NCBI GenBank assembly: GCA_964369265.1
Contig: CAYJEV010000058.1
Location: 1 to 11,178, forward strand
Direction: 5' to 3'
Source: DAMCAP01 sp964369265
GTDB lineage: Bacteria > Bacillota > Clostridia > Oscillospirales > Ruminococcaceae
DNA: 11,178 bases
In this document: positions 7,643 through 11,178 of the stretch, piece after piece
How the letters are laid out: the number at the start of each line of letters is the position of its first letter
How positions within the stretch are numbered: the first letter of the stretch is position 1
Position numbers and translations under genes: made by a program
The notes under the pieces: model-generated
The model's input: only the letters and a program-made list of their open reading frames with translations
Told to the model about the DNA's origin: nothing
Database searches by the model: none

Positions 7643-7745
7643 TGCAAAATCCCTTAGTCATTCACCTTTAGTCTTTAGTCTAATAACGCCAGACAGAACA
7701 CTAAAAGCTTACTGGAAATTTTAATACAACAAAAGGAGAAAATTT

Positions 7746-8243
7746 ATGTTCGAAAATAAATATTATGTAGACGATAACATGCTAAAGGAATATGTCTATA
7801 AATCACTATGCAGAAAAATAATTATCGCTGGAAGCATAGTTTCAGTCGTTGGTGTGCTTTCACTGCTGTTTGAGATAGTACAAGCTGGAACAATGTTTTA
7901 CTTCATCTACCTATTCGCAACAATCGTTGCTATAGTATCAACAATCCTCCTGCCTATTCTAACACTAAAAGAAATAAAAAGAGCTTCAATAAGATTGCAT
8001 GGCAGCAATAAACCAGAAACAATCATCACCATAAACGAAAAAGCTGTCAATCTAACAGAAGGCGGCGTTTCAATGGATATTGAATTTTATCGCATCACAA
8101 AAGTTAAAGCACTAAAAAACATTGTACTACTAATGCTTGATAAGTCTGGCGCAGTTATGCTAAAAACGAACGCCTTTACAAAAGGCAACCTTGAGGATTT
8201 AATAATTTTCCTAAACGAAAAATGCCCAGCATTAAAAAAGTAA
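7746..8243 (+). CDS. YcxB-like two-helix membrane protein
   Basis: The protein is 165 aa, with AAAGGAG seven bases before the ATG. Two hydrophobic helices lie at about residues 25-45 (IIIAGSIVSVVGVLSLLF...) and 50-72 (MFYFIYLFATIVAIVSTILL). The soluble C-terminal part has the pattern of the YcxB-like domain: strands around TIITINEKAVNLTEGGVSM, then FYRITKVKALKNIVLLML, and KTNAFTKGNLEDLIIFLNEKC. Family members are small membrane proteins of unknown function with a cytosolic PH-like beta domain, common in Firmicutes. The gene stands after the palindrome-rich spacer and 36 bases before the next gene on the same strand, so the two are probably co-transcribed. Family assignment is by eye. Confidence 0.75.
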   Translation: MFENKYYVDDNMLKEYVYKSLCRKIIIAGSIVSVVGVLSLLFEIVQAGTMFYFIYLFATIVAIVSTILLPILTLKEIKRASIRLHGSNKPETIITINEKAVNLTEGGVSMDIEFYRITKVKALKNIVLLMLDKSGAVMLKTNAFTKGNLEDLIIFLNEKCPALKK

Positions 8244-8279
8244 TTTTTTAGCTTATTAAAATCTGAACGGAGAAGAAAA

Positions 8280-8729
8280 ATGCAAGACAAGTTATTCGCT
8301 GGAGAGTTTATAACAAATGAGAATGTAACTTTAGAATACGAATTTTTCTGCAAAGAAGATGAGTATAATGAATGTAGCGCCTTATTTAGCATTATAAAAG
8401 AGAATTATTCAAATATGCAAGATAAAGTAGTAGATGAGCTTTTTAGCTGGCAAGAGAATAGAAAATTTAAATTTATGTTGTGGAAAGAACAGACCTGCGA
8501 ACTAGAGCCTATTCACTTCAAAAGCCTAGAAGAAATATTGCTATATTTAGGTGATATACTTGTTAATATAATTTCTTATAAAGGCAAGAAATATATAGGA
8601 TTTTCTTACTATAAAAATTGCATGATATCTACAGTCGGACTAAGTGCTGTTTTTGATAAAACTGAACTGATAAATGTTGACGCAACTGATTCCCAAACTA
8701 ATTTAGAAAATTTTATGTGGGGAAAATAG
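8280..8729 (+). CDS. Hypothetical cytosolic protein, 149 aa
   Basis: I do not recognise this protein with confidence. The start at 8280 has GGAG seven bases upstream. It has no signal peptide or membrane helix and is acidic. The N-terminal part (VTLEYEFFCKEDEYNECSAL) looks like beta strands followed by a helix with NMQDKVVDELFSW. The C-terminal part, KKYIGFSYYKNCMI then TVGLSAVFDKTELINVD, has the strand pattern seen at the end of DUF6985/DUF2262-type proteins, which sometimes occur as immunity-like genes; this is a weak resemblance. Gap of 36 bases from the YcxB-like gene suggests an operon. Coding status is supported by the ribosome binding site and by base use like that of its neighbours. 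Confidence 0.7.
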   Translation: MQDKLFAGEFITNENVTLEYEFFCKEDEYNECSALFSIIKENYSNMQDKVVDELFSWQENRKFKFMLWKEQTCELEPIHFKSLEEILLYLGDILVNIISYKGKKYIGFSYYKNCMISTVGLSAVFDKTELINVDATDSQTNLENFMWGK

Positions 8730-8798
8730 CGACTTTTAATAACATACACTTATTCACTGTTCCCTTTTCACTTAAAAATCGTAACACAATGGATATCA

Positions 8799-8804
8799 TA
8801 TAAT
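8799..8804 (+). promoter_or_regulatory. Possible -10 box for the DUF3841 pair
   Basis: TATAAT lies 18 bases upstream of the ATG at 8823. No good -35 is found at 16-18 bases, and no TG precedes it. Transcription would start near 8811, leaving only the GGAGG ribosome binding site in a very short leader. It is plausible because the 93-base gap after the previous gene needs a start signal, but weak. Confidence 0.3.
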
Positions 8805-8822
8805 ATATTTATGGAGGTTTTT

Positions 8823-9398
8823 ATGTCAGACACTATGATTTTATGGACTAGACAACGCCCAGAAGTTTGGGAAACGCTTCAAAAGGACGGAGTTTACAGG
8901 GTCAAGAAAGAGTATGTTGAAATTAAAAATGACAACATAGCCAACTATTACTTAATGCTATATGATTGGTACACAAAAAAGGCAAAAGAATTTTATACAG
9001 TTCCAGATGGCGTAGAGTATCCAATTTGGCTATCTGTTAGCGAGGAAAGTATGCTTCAATTAGTCGAAGACACTGTTATACTAAAGCTTGAAGTTCCAAA
9101 AGAAAGCATTGTTATATGCAACATGGAGGCATGGGAACATAGGGGCAATTGCTGGTATGTTCCGCTTGATAATGAAGATGCTAATAAACACAATGCAGAG
9201 CTTAAAAAGCTTGGTATTTCAGCGGAAGACGATATAGTTCTAACCTCAAAAGGCAACTTCTACCCTATATTAAAGCGAAAGATAATCTCTAGCTGGGACA
9301 GAGTATTTACTCTTACCCCAACACTCGATAATTCCCTTGCAACAATTTGGGAAATTAAAAAGGAGTGGGTAAAAGAGGTTCGTAGGATGGAGGAATAG
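8823..9398 (+). CDS. DUF3841 family protein, first of a tandem pair
   Basis: The protein is 191 aa. The start is the ATG at 8823 with GGAGG five bases upstream; the in-frame ATG at 8811 overlaps that site. The sequence has the DUF3841 layout: MILWTRQ at the N-terminus, WETLQKDGVYRV, YLMLYDWYTKKA, EYPIWLSV around residues 60-70, LKLEVPKESIVICNMEAWEH, and NAELKKLG. The C-terminal part continues as YPILKRKIISSWDRVF and ends in a charged helix. It is soluble with no signal peptide. The family is of unknown function and is often found as single genes in Firmicutes. The next gene is a diverged copy that starts two bases after this stop, so the pair arose by tandem duplication and is translated from one message. 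Confidence 0.85.
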   Translation: MSDTMILWTRQRPEVWETLQKDGVYRVKKEYVEIKNDNIANYYLMLYDWYTKKAKEFYTVPDGVEYPIWLSVSEESMLQLVEDTVILKLEVPKESIVICNMEAWEHRGNCWYVPLDNEDANKHNAELKKLGISAEDDIVLTSKGNFYPILKRKIISSWDRVFTLTPTLDNSLATIWEIKKEWVKEVRRMEE

Positions 9399-9400
9399 CA

Positions 9401-9952
9401 ATGAGCGAAAATATAACTCTATACTCGACGCAATCAAATATAGTGCTTGAAACACTAAAAAATGAAGGCGTTTACTATGTTAAGATGGAGTATGTAGATA
9501 AAAAATATAATGAAGTATCTAAGATTTTTAAGACAGCCTATACATTTTTTAACGAACATGCTTCCAAAATCCTTCCAAAACCAGTCGAAGCAGAGTCAGC
9601 AATATGGGGATTTTCAGATAGTATGTGGGCAGTCCCTCATTCTGATAGCTCTTTGCTAACACTTAGCATTCCCAAAAGCGAAGTTATAGCTTTTGATCAG
9701 CGAATTTTCTCCAAAATATTAAATTTAGAATTTGTGGGCGATGAAAAAGAAACTTTAGCTTTTAATGAAAAACTAAAAAAGTATGGCGTTAAAGATACGT
9801 TAGAGATTTTCAATACTAGCTTTCATCCCCTCCTTAAAAGAGAGATATTAAAATCATGGGAAAAACTTTTTGAACAAAAAGAATTTGAATCAAAATATAT
9901 ACAATATGGGTTTTGGAAGCTTTTGCCTGAATACATAATTAACATTAAATAA
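9401..9952 (+). CDS. DUF3841 family protein, second diverged copy
   Basis: The protein is 183 aa and clearly paralogous to the gene before it: ETLKNEGVYYVKMEYV against ETLQKDGVYRVKKEYV, LSIPKSEVI against LEVPKESIV, and HPLLKREILKSWEKLF against YPILKRKIISSWDRVF. The N-terminal LWT of the first copy is LYS here, and the YPIWLSV block is reduced to SAIWGFS. The stretch around the first copy's EAWEH is replaced by DQRIFSK. Conservation is best at the two ends and poorest in the middle, so the copies may differ in what they bind. The start has GGAGG inside the end of the previous gene, a 2-base intergenic gap and tight coupling. It ends before a bidirectional terminator shared with the opposing genes. 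Confidence 0.8.
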   Translation: MSENITLYSTQSNIVLETLKNEGVYYVKMEYVDKKYNEVSKIFKTAYTFFNEHASKILPKPVEAESAIWGFSDSMWAVPHSDSSLLTLSIPKSEVIAFDQRIFSKILNLEFVGDEKETLAFNEKLKKYGVKDTLEIFNTSFHPLLKREILKSWEKLFEQKEFESKYIQYGFWKLLPEYIINIK

Positions 9953-9961
9953 AACTGCAAA

Positions 9962-10003
9962 AATAGCCTCTTGAGCATATGAAGCACTTCTCAAGAGGTT
10001 ATT
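9962..10003. terminator. Shared bidirectional terminator
   Basis: A 14-bp stem with one G-U pair (9962-9975 with 9990-10003) and a 14-base loop lies between the converging ends of the DUF3841 pair and the minus-strand cassette. On the minus strand the stem is followed by ATTTTTGCAGTTTT-like sequence, a good U tract; on the plus strand by TTATTGTTATTA. It should stop transcripts from both sides. Confidence 0.85.
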
Positions 10004-10020
10004 GTTATTATATATTATAT

Positions 10021-10536
10021 TTAAGTTGTTAGGCTTTTAAACAAACTTTCTTCTATTGTTTTAGACATTAGGGCAAGCCTATCTTCATCTGAAGCGTCGT
10101 GAAGTGATAGGTAGAAAACAAAATCAGAAGTTGTATCAATAAAATCAAGCTTTGATTTAATTTCATTAACGGCATCAATTAGCAAGTCAATATCATCTGG
10201 AGTTTGAGCAAAGTCTGTGCTAACAAACTGAAAGTCACCTGTATTATATTTAAAACCTGTAAGTAATGTGCTATCAAGCTCAGCATGTTCTTTTTCTATG
10301 TATTCGGCTGTGTAAATGTTAGGGTACTTTAAAGCTGAGGCCGGAATTGATTCTTCTTTAAAGTATTTTATCTTTGCAGATAGAGCATTAGTTGTTTGGA
10401 ATTTTATCCAAAACATCTCCTCACCAATATCTAAAGCAATAGCATATACTTCTTTAGAATTGCATAGAAGCTCAGAGTTTTTTAATATATCTACTATTCT
10501 GGTACTTAAATCATTTTTTATTACGTCATTTGACAT
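10021..10536 (-). CDS. Hypothetical acidic protein, 171 aa
   Basis: I do not recognise the family firmly. The start has AAGGAG six bases upstream, lying in the 15-base gap after the SUKH gene, so the two are co-transcribed. The protein is soluble with no signal peptide and is acidic. It begins with a helix (IVDILKNSELL), then has strands around KEVYAIALDIGEEMFWIKFQTTNAL. A polar middle follows, then a helix with DDIDLLIDAVNEIKSKL, and finally DFVFYLSLHDASDEDRLALMSKTIEESLF. The opening strand followed by an N residue, and the late DFVFYLS strand, faintly recall DUF4303, but I would not assign it. Sitting behind a SUKH gene suggests an immunity-type partner, which is inference from context. Confidence 0.7.
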   Translation of the reverse strand: MSNDVIKNDLSTRIVDILKNSELLCNSKEVYAIALDIGEEMFWIKFQTTNALSAKIKYFKEESIPASALKYPNIYTAEYIEKEHAELDSTLLTGFKYNTGDFQFVSTDFAQTPDDIDLLIDAVNEIKSKLDFIDTTSDFVFYLSLHDASDEDRLALMSKTIEESLFKSLTT

Positions 10537-10551
10537 TTAATTTCTCCTTAG

Positions 10552-11076
10552 CTATATATATTCTTTAAAATAATCAACATTTTCATTTTCATCTAACCAT
10601 AATGAAAACCATCCTAGAAAATCCTGTCTTTCAGAGCAAGGCTGTACACCAACATCACTAAAACACCAGACTTCAGCCCTGCAGTCGCCAGTAACAATTA
10701 AATTATATGACATACTGCATCCTGTATTTATAAGTTCAAGATTACCAGATGTTAGAATATCATTAACAATGTCATCGTGAACGTCTTCATCTTCCCAAAT
10801 GAAGGCTTCTGTTAAAGGAAAAGGCCTATCTAAATTATGTATAGGGATGTCATTTAATTTATTTATAGGCATATCATCAAGCATTTGAGGGATACCATCG
10901 CCAATTTCAGTCAAAAAAAGCTTATATGACATAGGAAGTGTGATATTATGATTTCGTTCAAAGCTAATAATACTTTCCATTACTAAAGGAGGATTTAGGC
11001 TTAGTGAAAGAGAATTAACTTTACTTTTAATCTCGCTTAGTATAGTTTTATAGTCGCTTTCATCATAGACAGGCAC
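10552..11076 (-). CDS. SUKH-type (SMI1/KNR4) family protein, possible immunity protein
   Basis: The protein is 174 aa from the GTG at 11076, which has AAAAGGAG eight bases upstream. An in-frame ATG at 11097 has no ribosome binding site and would lie at or before the likely transcription start. Domain signs are IISFERNHNITLPMSYKLFL followed by TEIGDG at residues about 36-61, the SMI1/KNR4 opening of a helix, LP..Y..FL and a G turn. Then come INTGCSMSYNLIVTGDCRAE and VWCF at about 116-139, and a terminal DFLGWFSLWLDE helix. SUKH proteins in bacteria are largely immunity proteins that bind and neutralise nuclease toxins of polymorphic or contact-dependent systems; a few have other roles. No toxin gene is within the window, so this could be an orphan immunity gene. 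It leads a two-gene cassette. Confidence 0.8.
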   Translation of the reverse strand: MPVYDESDYKTILSEIKSKVNSLSLSLNPPLVMESIISFERNHNITLPMSYKLFLTEIGDGIPQMLDDMPINKLNDIPIHNLDRPFPLTEAFIWEDEDVHDDIVNDILTSGNLELINTGCSMSYNLIVTGDCRAEVWCFSDVGVQPCSERQDFLGWFSLWLDENENVDYFKEYI

Positions 11077-11100
11077 AATATTTTCTCCTTTTCTCATAAT

Positions 11101-11106
11101 TTTATA
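11101..11106 (-). promoter_or_regulatory. Possible -10 box for the SUKH cassette
   Basis: On the minus strand TATAAA lies 25 bases upstream of the GTG and just after the tRNA terminator. No convincing -35 is found; the matching region lies within the terminator hairpin. Its position would exclude the ATG at 11097 from the message and so agrees with the GTG start. Read-through from the tRNA is an alternative. Confidence 0.3.
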
Positions 11107-11112
11107 CTAGCC

Positions 11113-11141
11113 AAAAAAAGACAGTCATAAGACTGTCTTTT
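11113..11141 (-). terminator. Terminator of the tRNA gene
   Basis: An 11-bp perfect stem (11116-11126 with 11131-11141) with the loop TTAT on the minus strand is followed by a run of seven T, of which four are within the stem. It begins five bases after the tRNA CCA end. It is a textbook intrinsic terminator for minus-strand transcription. Confidence 0.92.
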
Positions 11142-11145
11142 CTAT

Positions 11146-11178
11146 TGGAGCTACTAACCGGATTCGAACCGGTGACCT
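11146..11178 (-). tRNA. tRNA, 3' part only, probably tRNA-Thr
   Basis: On the minus strand the 3' part reads variable loop AGGTC, T stem ACCGG, T loop TTCGAAT, T stem CCGGT, acceptor strand TAGTAGC, discriminator T and encoded CCA. The rest, including the anticodon, is beyond the right edge. A U73 discriminator together with the AGGTC variable loop and this T arm agrees with clostridial tRNA-Thr; tRNA-Gly also uses U73 but usually has a different variable loop. The amino acid is therefore a best guess, the tRNA call itself is firm. Confidence 0.93.

Larger units (their letters stand above)
7080..7745. other. Gene-free spacer rich in palindromes
   Basis: I see no gene in these 666 bases. An open frame across most of it (7060-7602) starts inside the sipL terminator stem, has no ribosome binding site and gives a low-complexity product rich in F, L, S, I and K. 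The stretch from about 7255 to 7650 instead holds a series of inverted repeats, listed separately. It also has the word GGATAGTTT twice (7355 and 7427), the first copy inside a small GGAAC/GTTCC hairpin. The local base mix (G/T-rich around 7300-7450) differs from the flanks. It looks like an assembly of dispersed intergenic repeat pieces rather than ordinary spacer. No convincing promoter for the next gene was found. Confidence 0.6.

Noticed and set aside
11146..11178. A duplicated tRNA 3' end as an attachment site for an integrated element
   Set aside because: I looked for another copy of the T-arm and acceptor sequence in the window and saw none, and there is no integrase gene.
1..11178. 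CRISPR array, insertion sequence or rRNA
   Set aside because: No regularly spaced direct repeats, no transposase-like protein and no rRNA sequence were seen.

Overview
The window looks like a chromosomal segment of a low-GC, endospore-forming member of the Clostridia (Firmicutes/Bacillota). The evidence is an RNA polymerase beta subunit with Firmicute-type sequence, a SipL-type spore coat morphogenetic protein with SPOCS and LysM domains, AT-rich codon use, strong AGGAGG-type ribosome binding sites and a tRNA with U73-CCA. I cannot name the genus from sequence alone.

Left part (1-4921), all on the minus strand. rpoB runs off the left edge, with its last 100 or more residues missing. It starts at a GTG at 3232 and has its own consensus promoter (TTGACA, 17 bp, TATAAT) with a leader of about 150 nt that contains inverted repeats. 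Immediately upstream on the same strand is pdp, pyrimidine-nucleoside phosphorylase, with its own extended -10 promoter. The usual rplKAJL genes are not upstream of rpoB here.

Middle part (4922-7079), plus strand, divergent from pdp. A small membrane-anchored DUF4830-like protein is followed by the SipL-like spore coat protein, then a strong hairpin terminator. Between that terminator and the next gene lies a 660-base stretch with no convincing gene. It carries several near-perfect palindromes that look like copies or remnants of dispersed intergenic repeats.

Right part (7746-11145) looks accessory. Four short genes lie on the plus strand: a YcxB-like membrane protein, an unassigned cytosolic protein, and two tandem DUF3841 paralogues. 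They meet head-on, across a shared bidirectional terminator, a two-gene minus-strand cassette: a SUKH (SMI1/KNR4) protein followed by an unassigned acidic protein. SUKH proteins are often immunity proteins of polymorphic toxins, but no toxin gene is present in the window. The right edge cuts through the 3' half of a minus-strand tRNA, most likely tRNA-Thr, with its terminator.

No complete new system can be demonstrated. The best leads are the small-gene block between sipL and the tRNA, the palindrome-rich spacer, and the detached, strongly promoted rpoB with a structured leader.
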